Notes under the pieces: generated by a model
What the model was told of the DNA's origin: nothing
What the model saw: only the letters and a program-made list of their open reading frames with translations
Database searches by the model: none
Part shown: positions 6,823-16,250 of the stretch, one piece after another
How positions within the stretch are numbered: the stretch's first letter is position 1
Layout of the letters: each line of letters starts with the position of its first letter
Assembly (NCBI GenBank): GCA_030374765.1
Contig: JARGXX010000057.1
Span: 1 to 34,306 of the forward strand
Direction of reading: 5' to 3'
Length of the DNA stretch: 34,306 nucleotides
Source of the DNA: Agarophyton chilense
Taxonomy: Eukaryota > Rhodophyta > Florideophyceae > Gracilariales > Gracilariaceae
Position numbers and translations under genes: made by a program

Positions 6823-8094
6823 GGATATCACAAAGCTTTGAGAGCGTAGAACTAGTATTTGAATGTTTACACTTGGTTCGAACATTCTCTCGCGGGTATT
6901 TGTTCAATTACCAATACTAAAGGTTGCCATGAAATATTTCTAATACAATGACATATGTATAGAGTTGAACTTGGCGTACGGCGCACACCCACGAGCCTAA
7001 GTAGTGTTTGGCATCATCAAAATTGATTTTACACTCTTATTTGACATCCATCTTTTGATAATAGGGTCTTTAACTTCAGAAGGCATCAAAATTGCTTAAG
7101 GCGAAATCTGGTGCGAAATAAGTTACTTTGAATAATGATTTCGCTATGGAATCCTTTCGTTCATCTCACACTCTACCACAGAACCAGAGGAAATATTCAA
7201 TAGGTCAAGCAGCCTTTATCTGCAGAGCAGAAAAGAAGCACCACAATACTTTGGTCTACTTGGGTCACTTAATTTTCCTTTTTCCTTCTTAAAGAAGCGT
7301 TCCACTCTTTTTGCGAACGTGTTTGTGTCGAAAGTATTTATCTGAAAGTGATAGCATCGGTCTCGTATCAAAACTTGTGCACTATAAGTTTTGTATTAAA
7401 GAACAATTTTTATATCTCAGCTCTCTGATTTGGATGTCTCACTTATTATTCAAGTGATCTTGAGCTATGTTATGGAATGCTAGTGCTGGAATGCGATGCA
7501 TTTATCTAATACAACTGTAGGAGTCATGTTCAAAAGTAGATTGTTGCATTAGCGATGCATAACTTGAATGCAGTCAGTTAATGAAAGCCTCACAGTGATT
7601 GTTGGGTTGCGTTAGCTGATTTACTGCGTCGGAGAGGTTCATTGCGTGTAACAGTTGCGTGGCAGTTGTATTAGGTGGAACGTATCCAGAGTGCTAGAAA
7701 AGCCCGAAACACTTGCCTATCAGCATTGATGTTCCGGCAAGCACAAGCAATCATCCGCATAAAGACTAGAAACTAGAACAACAAAGTGTGCTTCACGTTT
7801 AAGTATCTAAATCCGCCCCCCTCTGTTATATATATATATATATACAATATAGGTTTTCTATCCATATAAAACTGCTGACATATGTATCAACAACACTAAG
7901 AGCATAAAAATAGAAATAAAACATGCAACTAACGCAACTCTTCAACATATTACATCATCAGTAGCGAAGGATCAAGTAGCCTCTGTTTTTCTTACTGCAC
8001 GGACCTTGGGCAACCAACAGCTCACTTCGATACTATGCTATGAATAGACGATCGTTCCCGTACAAAATCCAATAAAGTCTCGCATAGAACGAGC
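6823..8094. other. AT-rich non-coding end of the unit (unit 1)
   Basis: No credible ORF on either strand. It contains a (TA)9 tract at 7827-7844 (same length in units 2 and 3), several CATCAAAATTG-like direct repeats near 7014-7095, and an AATAAA at about 8071. The composition is clearly more AT-rich than the rest of the unit. Confidence 0.7.
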
Positions 8095-8519
8095 TTGTAT
8101 ATATCAACCCTACAATAGGTTCCAATCTTGTGGTTTACTGAGATCGATACGCCATCCGACGCACAGCTCATTTCTTTTGAAACTGGGTGGAACCACGCTT
8201 TCTAGTGGTAGAAGCGCATTTGGGTTGAGGTTGGCGGTTGCTAACACAACATGCTCCTGTGCAAGTCCTTTTCAGCTGAGATACGAACTCCCTATGCCCT
8301 TGCCGCTTCAGAGTCAAACTATGACAATGTTTCGAAGCGTGAAGTGGTACTAGCTCCCCAAACCTTTCAATAGTTTTTATTGAGTTCCGAATAGGAGTAA
8401 TGGCATCTATAATAGCAACAGAAATCGATAACATACAATTTTTGGAAGTATTCGAGGATATCCAAATTCAATACAACGACGCTTTTATTTTCTACACGAG
8501 GAACTTTTGAAACACATGT
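8095..8519. other. Start of unit 2, left flank of the copia insertion
   Basis: Matches the first ~425 bp of the other units. Between 8373 and 8497 it carries four substitutions and one inserted base absent from units 1, 3 and 4. The inserted base breaks the ATG-less open frame seen on the minus strand in the other units. Confidence 0.85.
8515..8519. repeat. Target-site duplication, left (CATGT)
   Basis: The empty site in units 1, 3 and 4 reads ACACATGTCCTGACACC. In unit 2 CATGT appears on both sides of the element (also 13698-13702), the 5-bp duplication typical of copia integration. Confidence 0.93.
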
Positions 8520-8886
8520 TATGAGAACGATCATTGATGTAAGTCGATCGTTTACAAATACGCCCGCTCAATGCTTTGTATTTGAATACTTAATTGTCGT
8601 TGCTATGAGTATGAGAACGATCATTGATGGAAGTCGATCGTCTACAAATACGCCCGCTCAATGCTTTGTATTTGAACACTTAATTGTCGTTGCTATGAGT
8701 CATCATTCGTACCACATGGCAACCTCTTATATCATGTATTACGCCCGTTAATTATGTTGTAATGTACTCTATTTATACATCTATGTACCTCATGTTTGTA
8801 AACATCTGCGACCGCGGCGCCGCTATTGTGTACTCTGTCCTACACTGTGTGTACCTAGTTCTACACCGCAAGTCTAATCATTCTTA
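8520..8886 (+). repeat. 5' LTR, with a duplicated 90-bp left end
   Basis: The segment 8610-8886 (277 bp) matches the 3' LTR. It is preceded by an extra 90-bp copy of the LTR's first part (8520-8609), differing from 8610-8699 at three positions (all T in the extra copy). The target duplication lies outside the extra copy. LTR ends at CATTCTTA just before the primer-binding site. A TTATATC motif and a TATTTATA within it are possible promoter signals. Confidence 0.9.
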
Positions 8887-8905
8887 GTTATGGGCCCAGC
8901 GCGCC
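8887..8905 (+). other. Primer-binding site for initiator tRNA-Met (anticodon half)
   Basis: GTTATGGGCCCAGCGCGCC directly follows the 5' LTR. It is complementary to the D-stem/anticodon region of eukaryotic initiator tRNA-Met (GCUGGGCCCAUAAC), ending at about tRNA nucleotide 39, not to the tRNA 3' end. Drosophila copia is known to use such a half-tRNA primer. The Gag ATG (8890) lies inside the site. Confidence 0.85.
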
Positions 8906-9642
8906 AGTCCAATCTGCCGTCCCGGCCCAAGTTCTCCTGGGATGCCAAGTCTCCTCCATGGACTGATGGCAAAATTGACCAGGAAGAATATCGTGATGCT
9001 GTGAAGCTCTGGCAAACGTTTCATAACGCACTACCAGCTTCGAACAGCAACAAGATTCCAATTGCACTTCAGGCTATATGTCTTAAGTCGCAACTGTATG
9101 GCCGTGCAAAGGACCTCTGCTCCGGAATTGCTGATGGCCAGTTGACGGAAGATGGCGCTGTGGATCATCTGGTAGGAAAAATTTACCAGAAGGACGCTCT
9201 CTCTGTAGTCAGTGAGGCCTATCGCGATTTCAACCAACTCTGGAATACTCGTAGAGGCAACACAAAGACTATGAAGAACTTCGAATCCCGTTTCTCCGCG
9301 CAAGTTGCAAAGTTCAACTCCATCTCTGCAACGACTAAGCTTCCAGAGTGTATTACGGTGCTAATGCTGCTATCCAACTCTGCAATTGACGACTCTCAGC
9401 GGGTCTCTGTCATGGCAGCAGCTGCACCTTCCGATGAGAACCTGAATTCTCAATCGTCGAATGATGAGTTTCTGAGCTCTATCACGTATCAGTCAGTGGC
9501 CTCGGTAATAAAGCAGTGCGACAAGACTTCGCATGCCCTGAGTGGTACTGTACCGCTTACTGCTAGTTCTGCTGGCACCACGCAACACCGCGAACAACAT
9601 CGCTATAGCAAGAACAGTTCTGGTTACCGTTACAAAGGATAG
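8890..9642 (+). CDS. Copia Gag (capsid region), 250 aa
   Basis: Begins at the ATG inside the primer-binding site and ends at TAG. The protein has the alpha-helical copia Gag pattern: residues 34-130 include EEYRDAVKLWQTFHNALP, ALQAICLKSQLYGRAKDLC and YRDFNQLWNTRRG, followed by a Ser-rich C terminus. Such proteins form the virus-like particle. Its zinc knuckle is not in this ORF but at the start of the next one. The next ORF is in the same frame nine bases on, so the TAG either separates Gag from Gag-Pol (readthrough) or is a disabling mutation. Confidence 0.88.
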   Translation: MGPARQSNLPSRPKFSWDAKSPPWTDGKIDQEEYRDAVKLWQTFHNALPASNSNKIPIALQAICLKSQLYGRAKDLCSGIADGQLTEDGAVDHLVGKIYQKDALSVVSEAYRDFNQLWNTRRGNTKTMKNFESRFSAQVAKFNSISATTKLPECITVLMLLSNSAIDDSQRVSVMAAAAPSDENLNSQSSNDEFLSSITYQSVASVIKQCDKTSHALSGTVPLTASSAGTTQHREQHRYSKNSSGYRYKG

Positions 9643-9651
9643 TCTCCTTCA

Positions 9652-12600
9652 ATGAAATATCCTTGTGACATATGCGGCAAATACGGTCATTGGAAACGTA
9701 ACCATAACCCTGACGGCTCACTACCTCATCATGTCAAGTCGTTCGATGCACCAGCTACATCATCTGCTTCGCGAGCTCCTGGATCGCGCCCTGACCATGA
9801 TCAAGAAAGGAGAGACAAGTCGCAAAGGAAGACAGTGTCGTTTAATATGGAAACTCTGACTAGTTCATCAGCTAGTACCGGCAAGTCACCTGTCGAAGTT
9901 GGACCTCTACTTGACGACGGAGCACCGTACTCTGCAATTGGCCTTATCGAACTGAATCTACTTGCTGACCATATAGGGATATCGCCCAATCCCAAGCTCG
10001 ATGCTATTACCAAAGCACTCGATGGACATACACATTGGCAGTATGGAGTCGGTGAACACTCCAGTCCGGCACGCTGCATCCTAGGATCTATTGTCATCAC
10101 TGCGACATCTGACCAAGGTAGACCAGTCCGTATCACCCACCTTGTCCTGGATGGATCTTCTCAGTGGGTCATAGGAAAAAATGTAACTCGCAAGGCCAAC
10201 ATCGAGCATATTGGAAGAAATGCATTGGTCTTCCTGGCTGATGGTCATAGAGACCATATATCTATAATCAATGAAAGTTTCTTAAGCTACATAGCTCTAG
10301 ATCGGTTTACCTCTCATTGTAACAATGGTTCTACACTGTCATGCCTCTCAGCAGTCACTCTCGATAGTGCACCATGGCTTGAGGTCAAGAAGATTATAGA
10401 CAAAGTCCACAAGCACGTTTGTGGTCATGCAAGCTATACAGACTACAAGCTCCTCCTCGAGAGAAACGGATTTTGGAATGAAACCATAGCTTCCTATCTC
10501 ACGGACATGGTCAATCGCTGCACGGCTTGTCGGAGCACATCGGTCCCGCAGCCCAGTCGTAAGGTTTCAATCAGTTATCTGTCAAAGAAATTCAACGAGG
10601 TTCTCTGTGTTGATCATCTCTATCTGGATGAAATACTACTAATGCATCTGATGGATCTCATCACACGATATTCGAGCGTCTATGCAGTTACCTCGACAAA
10701 TCTCTCAGAAGCTGTTGTTGGCTTTGAAGCTTCATGGGTATCACAATTCTGGTACCCTGACTCTATTCGTGCAGACAAGGCATTCCAAATAGGTGCATTC
10801 AAGAACTACACCAAGAAGCTTGGAATCCCAATTCACCCAATGCCTCCTGGTAGGCACTCCAAGAATGCAATAGAGTCTAAACACAGCATCATCCGTAGCG
10901 TCTTTATTCGTCTAAAAGAAGCTGCTGGCGCAGACTTCGATCCAAAGCTCGCAGCATACAAGGCTGTGTCAATCTCAAATGACCTCTATGGCAACGACAC
11001 TATGTCTGCATTCGAACTAGCCAAAGGCTTTTCTAGCCCTATCGTGGCAAAGCCTATCGAAACTGTAATCCCGGATGATGTGCTCAATGCTCGTGACCAG
11101 CTTAAAGCTCGTCGCAAACTGGCGCTTATCTTGCGCTCGAAGGCAGTGACCAAAGTGCCAATTGCAGCTGGTGATCTGATAGAAGTATACCAAAAGAAAG
11201 AATTTGAGAAGAGAGGAAAATGGTCCGATCCCAAACCGGTCCTCTCTATCAACCAGCATGCACGTTCAGTGACTGTATCAGGACGCAAAAATCGAGAAAT
11301 CACTGTTGCATTTGAAGATACTCGCCCAGCGCTGCCTCAAGAAAGCTTCGCCCAACTAGTACAAGATGGTATTGACTCGATATCCGAGAGTTCAAGTGAC
11401 CATTGTACTGCTTTAAAGGCACAGGCTGAAATGAACACAGATGTCAACTTTGAATGCTCTGTACCAAGTGACACTGCTGTTGACTTATCTCAAGGTTCGT
11501 CTGATATCAACACACCTGTTGATGCACCTGTTGATGATGACTTCTCTACTGAATCCTCAAACGTTGAACCCTGTGTAGGAGACAATATCTCTGTTCTCTG
11601 GCCCCTTGAAGAACAATTCTTCCGTGGCACTGTCCACTCGGCAACAGAAGATGGTCGTCTAAACATACACTATGATGATGGGGATGTAGAACAACTTGAA
11701 ATGGAGAAGGAGGTATGGAAGTTTACTGAAACACTCCCAGCCAGTTCTGGTACATTGGCACAACTGGAAGTCACAAGCACTGAGAACTCAGTCCTAGAAT
11801 CGATTCTTGACCATTTTGGGAACAAACCATTTCTAAGGCACCACGCACAAGGGTTTGACCAATACCCTTTAGTCAACGCCTACAATGCAGAGGAAGATAC
11901 ATTTCTCAAGACTGTTCGCCCGGTCACACACGAAGAAGTCCCTCCGAACTCCAATGTTATCAGCAGTCACACCTTATACAAAGTGAAGACTAATGATGAC
12001 GGGTCTCTCAAGCTTAAAGCACGTATTGCACCACATGGGAACGAGGACGATTTGAAGAACGTCTTGAGCAAAGACTGTACCACATGCCCACCCACAGGAC
12101 TTCGGATCCTCGAATCAATTGCATCTCTATTCGGCTGGATAATCCACAGGGCTGACGTGAAGGCTGCGTTTCTGCAGACAGGGGAGGCTCAAAGAAACGT
12201 CTATGTTCGCCCACCCAAAGAAAGCCAAATGAAATCGACTCATCTTTGGTTACTTCGGACAGCTGCCTACGGCCTTGTCAATGCAAATGCCAAGTGGCAG
12301 AACCAGTCCGATAATGTTATGTTTGACATTGGACTCAAGCAGTCGACCCATGTTCCTCAGCTTTTCTTCCAGAAAGAAAACGGAAGGCTGGTATTAATTT
12401 TTGCTAAAATAGTTGACGACCTGAAAGCTGCAGGCGATGGCGACCCTGTGAAACGCTTCATGGAGGAGTTTGACAGACGATTCAAGTTTGGTGATGTGAT
12501 GCAAGGACCAGGCAAACTCCGATTCTTTGGCATCAACACTGTTCAAAATGGCGACTTTACCATTGAGACAGATGCGGACGATAAGGTGAACTCTGTATCT

Positions 12601-12975
12601 GAGTATCCGTTTTCTAGGCAACGCCGCAAGCATTTTGATGAGCTACTCAATCAGCTTGAAAAGTCTGTGTTTGCCTCCACAAATAGTTCACTTGGATGGA
12701 TCAGAACTGCGGCTTCACCATTTTGCTCATTCTATGCCAGCTACCTGCAGCAAAAAGCCCCTGATCTAAAAGTGTGTCATCTTGTTGAACAAGTGAATAT
12801 AGTTCGCAAGCTGAAGAAGCTCGGAACAACTATTGCTTACCCTAGACCAACAGACAAAAATCAGTATGAAATCAGCATTCTATTGTTTTCAGATGCGTCA
12901 CGGACAGATGAATGTGGCCAACTTGGAGTTCTAACCGGTTTGCTTATCGTTGAGATGAAGAACAACTCGATTTAA
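9652..12975 (+). CDS. Copia Pol polyprotein (protease, integrase, RT, start of RNase H), 1,107 aa
   Basis: Residues 5-18 form a zinc knuckle of the CX2CX4HX4H type (last ligand His rather than Cys). The protease active site is LLDDGAPYS (D88-D89), a variant of D-S/T-G. The integrase has an N-terminal zinc site (H253/H255, H259, C290, C293) and catalytic D321, D375 and E408. Residues ~641-691 resemble a Tudor-like barrel (VLWPLEEQFFRGTV, YDDGDVEQLE). Reverse transcriptase shows RADVKAAFLQ (D835) and IVDDLKAAG (D922, D923; the usual Tyr is Ile). RNase H begins with FSDAS near residue 1083, but a TAA ends the frame at 12973-12975. The ATG at 9652 is the first in this ORF; if the upstream TAG is bypassed it would be made as a Gag-Pol fusion. 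Confidence 0.9.
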   Translation: MKYPCDICGKYGHWKRNHNPDGSLPHHVKSFDAPATSSASRAPGSRPDHDQERRDKSQRKTVSFNMETLTSSSASTGKSPVEVGPLLDDGAPYSAIGLIELNLLADHIGISPNPKLDAITKALDGHTHWQYGVGEHSSPARCILGSIVITATSDQGRPVRITHLVLDGSSQWVIGKNVTRKANIEHIGRNALVFLADGHRDHISIINESFLSYIALDRFTSHCNNGSTLSCLSAVTLDSAPWLEVKKIIDKVHKHVCGHASYTDYKLLLERNGFWNETIASYLTDMVNRCTACRSTSVPQPSRKVSISYLSKKFNEVLCVDHLYLDEILLMHLMDLITRYSSVYAVTSTNLSEAVVGFEASWVSQFWYPDSIRADKAFQIGAFKNYTKKLGIPIHPMPPGRHSKNAIESKHSIIRSVFIRLKEAAGADFDPKLAAYKAVSISNDLYGNDTMSAFELAKGFSSPIVAKPIETVIPDDVLNARDQLKARRKLALILRSKAVTKVPIAAGDLIEVYQKKEFEKRGKWSDPKPVLSINQHARSVTVSGRKNREITVAFEDTRPALPQESFAQLVQDGIDSISESSSDHCTALKAQAEMNTDVNFECSVPSDTAVDLSQGSSDINTPVDAPVDDDFSTESSNVEPCVGDNISVLWPLEEQFFRGTVHSATEDGRLNIHYDDGDVEQLEMEKEVWKFTETLPASSGTLAQLEVTSTENSVLESILDHFGNKPFLRHHAQGFDQYPLVNAYNAEEDTFLKTVRPVTHEEVPPNSNVISSHTLYKVKTNDDGSLKLKARIAPHGNEDDLKNVLSKDCTTCPPTGLRILESIASLFGWIIHRADVKAAFLQTGEAQRNVYVRPPKESQMKSTHLWLLRTAAYGLVNANAKWQNQSDNVMFDIGLKQSTHVPQLFFQKENGRLVLIFAKIVDDLKAAGDGDPVKRFMEEFDRRFKFGDVMQGPGKLRFFGINTVQNGDFTIETDADDKVNSVSEYPFSRQRRKHFDELLNQLEKSVFASTNSSLGWIRTAASPFCSFYASYLQQKAPDLKVCHLVEQVNIVRKLKKLGTTIAYPRPTDKNQYEISILLFSDASRTDECGQLGVLTGLLIVEMKNNSI

Positions 12976-13407
12976 CATGCCATATCGTGTTTGTCTCACA
13001 AGTCAAAGCGCCCGGTCAAAAGCATACCTGCTGCAGAGATTTTTGCTGCCTCGGAAGGGATTGACGAAGGAAAGACAATCTCTAAGGCATACTCGGAGCT
13101 TCTTGGCATGGAAATCAAGTTGAGACTTGCTGTGGACTGTAAGGACTAGTTTACTTCACTATCGACACAGAAGAATGCTATCGACAAATCGATTCGTGGT
13201 AATGTTAGCTGCGTCCGTTTTGAATTTCAGACTGGTGCTGTTGATAAGATATCGTGGGTGCCCGGTCATTCCAACCTGGCAGATCCGCTTACCAAGAAAG
13301 ACGGCTCTCTGACAGATGCTCTTCAACTGAGTCTGTTCACTGACAGACTTCGCTTCGATTTACAGGACATTGCTGAGACGAAGCATTCGAAGAAAAACTT
13401 TGGCTGA
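12976..13407 (+). pseudogene. Disconnected RNase H C-terminal part of copia Pol
   Basis: The Pol frame continues after the TAA with clear copia RNase H sequence: IPAAEIFAASEGIDEG carries the catalytic Glu, and LAVDCKD carries the second Asp. A second in-frame stop (TAG, 13147-13149) follows, then FTSLSTQKN, WVPGHSNLADPLTKKD and a final TGA at 13405-13407 that overlaps the polypurine tract. No frameshift is needed, so the damage is two nonsense changes. The element should lack a working RNase H unless both stops are read through. Confidence 0.85.
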
Positions 13408-13418
13408 AAGGGGAGGAA
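13406..13418 (+). other. Polypurine tract of the copia element
   Basis: GAAAGGGGAGGAA lies immediately before the 3' LTR (starts TATGAG at 13419), where plus-strand DNA synthesis is primed in LTR elements. Confidence 0.88.
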
Positions 13419-13697
13419 TATGAGAACGATCATTGATGGAAGTCGATCGTCTACAAATACGCCCGCTCAATGCTTTGTATTTGAACACTTAATTGTCGTT
13501 TCTATGAGTCATCAATCGTACCACATGGCAACCTCTTATATCATGTATTACGCCCGTTAATTATGTTGTAATGTACTCTATTTATACATCTATGTATCTC
13601 ATGTTTGTAAACATCTGCGACCTCGGCTCGCAGCTATTGTGTACTCTGTCCTACACTGTGTGTACCTAGTTCTACACCGCAAGTCTAATCATTCTTA
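13419..13697 (+). repeat. 3' LTR (279 bp)
   Basis: Matches 8610-8886 with about five substitutions and one 2-base indel (near 13622-13634). There is only one copy of the 90-bp left segment here, unlike the 5' LTR. Followed by CATGT at 13698-13702. Confidence 0.95.
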
Positions 13698-13702
13698 CAT
13701 GT
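13698..13702. repeat. Target-site duplication, right (CATGT)
   Basis: Second copy of the 5-bp duplication; the base after it is T in place of the C found in the other units. Confidence 0.92.
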
Positions 13703-14308
13703 TCTGACACCGTTCAAAGAGAAAACAAACTTCTCATAGAATAACTCTTGTATATCACCCCGCTTCTTGAGATACACTCTAGCCTAGTTGCGTTCGTTGC
13801 AATATTCATATATGATCACGTAGAACAGATACAAGATCAACCACATATTGCAAAAGACGTTCACATAGTGTCATGAGAACCCATTGAACCTGAAATGTTC
13901 ATCGGAAGGTGCAGAGTGCATGCGGCTTGTATTTCGTGAGAATAATCTTTCTCATATGGAATACAGTGATGGCTACTTCGCGGCATTCGTGGAAAGTTGC
14001 ATTTCTACAAGAGGTGTTTTGTTCACAAAAACTGGAAAGGGATGCAAACACAAGTAACGGGATGTGAAGAAATAAGGAAAAGAAGAGTGAGTTGGAGGTA
14101 TACAAGGGCGGATGACGAGGGGCGAGAGTAACGGACGGGGAAAGGGGGTGAACACGCAAACAGTTTTTTTTCTTTACGTTTTGGTGATGGGAGATTGAAA
14201 AAGGAAGGCACTGGGGTAGTTGGGAAGAAGGTTAATGTACCCTTTTTGCAGACCCAAATAAAAGGAAGGTTGGAAAGGGAGAAAGGTAAGAAAGAGCGAG
14301 AAGCAAAA
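13703..14308. other. Gene-poor stretch right of the insertion (unit 2)
   Basis: Equivalent to about 462-1030 of unit 1. Nothing coding is supported. It holds the purine-rich 5S-A flank with a T8 run and one private change (GGTGAACACG near 14150). Confidence 0.6.
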
Positions 14309-14426
14309 CATTCGGCACTGGGGATTCCAGACCGATCCCTCATGTCAGTACTAGCCCAGCTCGGAGTCACTTAGCTTCGCAGTTCGGGATGGGATGCGGC
14401 GCATGTCAACTCGATGTGGCCGAATG
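14309..14426 (-). rRNA. 5S ribosomal RNA (5S-A), unit 2
   Basis: Identical to the copy at 1031-1148, with the TTTT stop and the upstream palindrome. Confidence 0.93.
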
Positions 14427-14768
14427 TGGCAATCAGTGCTACGCCGTAGCACCTCATTCCACACGCAACAAAAACAGCTGCTCCCCCCTGCCGCCCACGC
14501 CTGAGCAAAATGATGCCTCAAACACCCCAAGTGCGCTCCCTGTCTCATCACCACATTTGTCGCCTCCATCTCGGCGCTAGTGCGTCGTCCTTTTTGGCAA
14601 CTGCACATTGTCCCCAAACAAGCAGCTAATCCATCATCTTTCAGCGCAAGTACTGCAAAGAGGACAGTGCAGCACATCAATCCGTTGGGAATACTTGGAT
14701 CTTCTCCCACAAGCTTCTCCTCTCCCATGTGTGCCTGGAAACATACTTGATCACTCTTGCATTCTTGC

Positions 14769-14798
14769 AGTGCAGAAATGCCGAGTGCAGAAATGCCG
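14769..14798. repeat. 15-bp minisatellite, 2 copies (unit 2)
   Basis: Two perfect copies of AGTGCAGAAATGCCG, two fewer than in units 1 and 3. Confidence 0.95.
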
Positions 14799-16143
14799 AC
14801 CAAAGCTTGAATTGAAGTACCATGGGGATGCCGCTCTCCCCGACGATGTGCGCGACACTTTTCGAGTGCTGCCCACTTCAGTGTCGAGTGCTCCCCACTT
14901 CGGTGGTGCGTCAGAAGCAAATCGTACCGTTGAGCCATGGTTCCATCTGAAATGTAGAAAACATGAACTGCGGGTGCTTCAAATTTGCTGCTTCAAACAT
15001 CTCCGTCCTCCTGACACCTTCGTACCGCAGGCTCTACCCACGTCCTACGACCCTTTCCGGGGGCTACGGTTGCCGCTGATGTTTTTGTTGGGTGCGCTGT
15101 CCACATTTCATTGGCTGGCTTACCTTCGTGCGTAAGCCCCGTTCTCCACCAATCGCTGCAAACCAATTGCTTCTTGTCGTTGTTCCCCTCCTCTTTATCC
15201 AAGCTCTCGCATTCGGCAAGTCTTTCTACTTGTCTTCAAGCACATTCACATTCAACCCGCGCAGTAACATTGGAGCTTAACGCTACGCGTGAGTTTGTGA
15301 ATGACGCGATGCAGTCGGGCAGCCCAGGCTTAGATTTTGCAAACCCCTCTGAGCATCTGTCACGGCTGCTGGCGTGTTGATTTGCAGAGCGCCGAAATCG
15401 CTTGCGAGGCCAAGAAAACACGCCTCGGGTGAGACTCTCCGGATTTGTCTACGCCTTCCATCGCTTGGCAAAGCGATCAATTGTTGACGCATTGCCTCTC
15501 GAAGACGTCGCCCAAACGCTACATGTCGCGGAGTGCGAACCCCATTGGAACTCAATCGGCGCGATTGGCGGCGTCTGACAATGTGAGGCAGGACGGAACG
15601 ACTTATCATACCAGCCGGTCTACGGATGCTTTTGTCCGAAGTAGACAAGTTTCGACGTGATCGGACATTTCTGCGTCTGTTTCTCTGTGTGGGTTGGGTT
15701 TCAGCCCTCTCGGGCACCTCTGGCCTGTAAAAGCCAAACACATCGTGGGACGCCAGAAACATCTTTCAAGTGCAGAACAGATCGGGGGGCTGGAAAAGAA
15801 AGCGCACCAGTCGAACACAACCACTGTAGGGCAGGCGGTAGTCAAGTGGTGCAGCCAATCAAGTACACACAATTTGGAATCTGGTAGCGTGAAAATAACC
15901 GAAAGCACAACTGCAAACGCAAAGCAGCAAAGAAAAGCAGCAGCCGGGACAACCCAAAAAGCAATGAACAGAACAGCGACACCGCAAACACGATACACAA
16001 AAGCGGTCACGCGCAGCGTAACGAAGGCGGAGGGATGTTGAATACGAGCGAGGCAAATTGGAGAAGCTGAGAGAGAAGGAGGAGAGGAGAGAGCGGATGG
16101 GGTGAGATGGGGGAGACAACGGAGGAAAGCGCTCTGTGCGCAG

Positions 16144-16151
16144 TATAAATA
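16144..16151 (+). promoter_or_regulatory. TATA box upstream of small ORF (unit 2)
   Basis: TATAAATA, same context as in unit 1. The 1.7 kb between 5S-A and this box holds no supported gene. Confidence 0.5.
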
Positions 16152-16250
16152 GGTGACGAAACGTTGGGTTGGGGGAGACGTGGGCCGCAGAGAGCGGCGA
16201 GGAGCGTATTACGTGTCGCAAGTGCTCCGTGGTGTGCGAGGACGACGAGT

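Larger units (their letters stand above)
1..8094. repeat. Tandem array unit 1 (8,094 bp)
   Basis: The whole stretch recurs head-to-tail starting at 8095, 21339 and 29427 with near-identical sequence. This copy is the most divergent of the four. It has private blocks at about 1977-2596 and 3566-3930, a 6-bp duplication near 2286, and an extra ACTCC just after the kinase stop. It has four copies of the 15-bp minisatellite. The unit boundary is arbitrary (set at the window start). Confidence 0.97.
8520..13697 (+). mobile_element. Ty1/copia LTR retrotransposon, nearly full length, degenerate
   Basis: A 5,178-bp insertion with LTRs at both ends, 5-bp target duplications, a primer-binding site, Gag, Pol in copia order (protease, integrase, reverse transcriptase, RNase H), and a polypurine tract touching the 3' LTR. 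LTR termini are TATGAG...TTCTTA rather than the usual TG...CA. The coding frame from 8890 to the TGA at 13405-13407 is one continuous frame of about 1,506 codons, interrupted by in-frame stops at 9640, 12973 and 13147. The last two fall within RNase H, so the copy is unlikely to be autonomous. It is present in only one of the four array units. Confidence 0.96.

Noticed and set aside
8890..13407. Reassigned stop code (TAA/TAG read as amino acid, TGA as stop)
   Set aside because: The kinase ends at TAG and an indel follows 16 bases later in one unit only, so TAG behaves as a normal stop. The retroelement stops are better read as decay.
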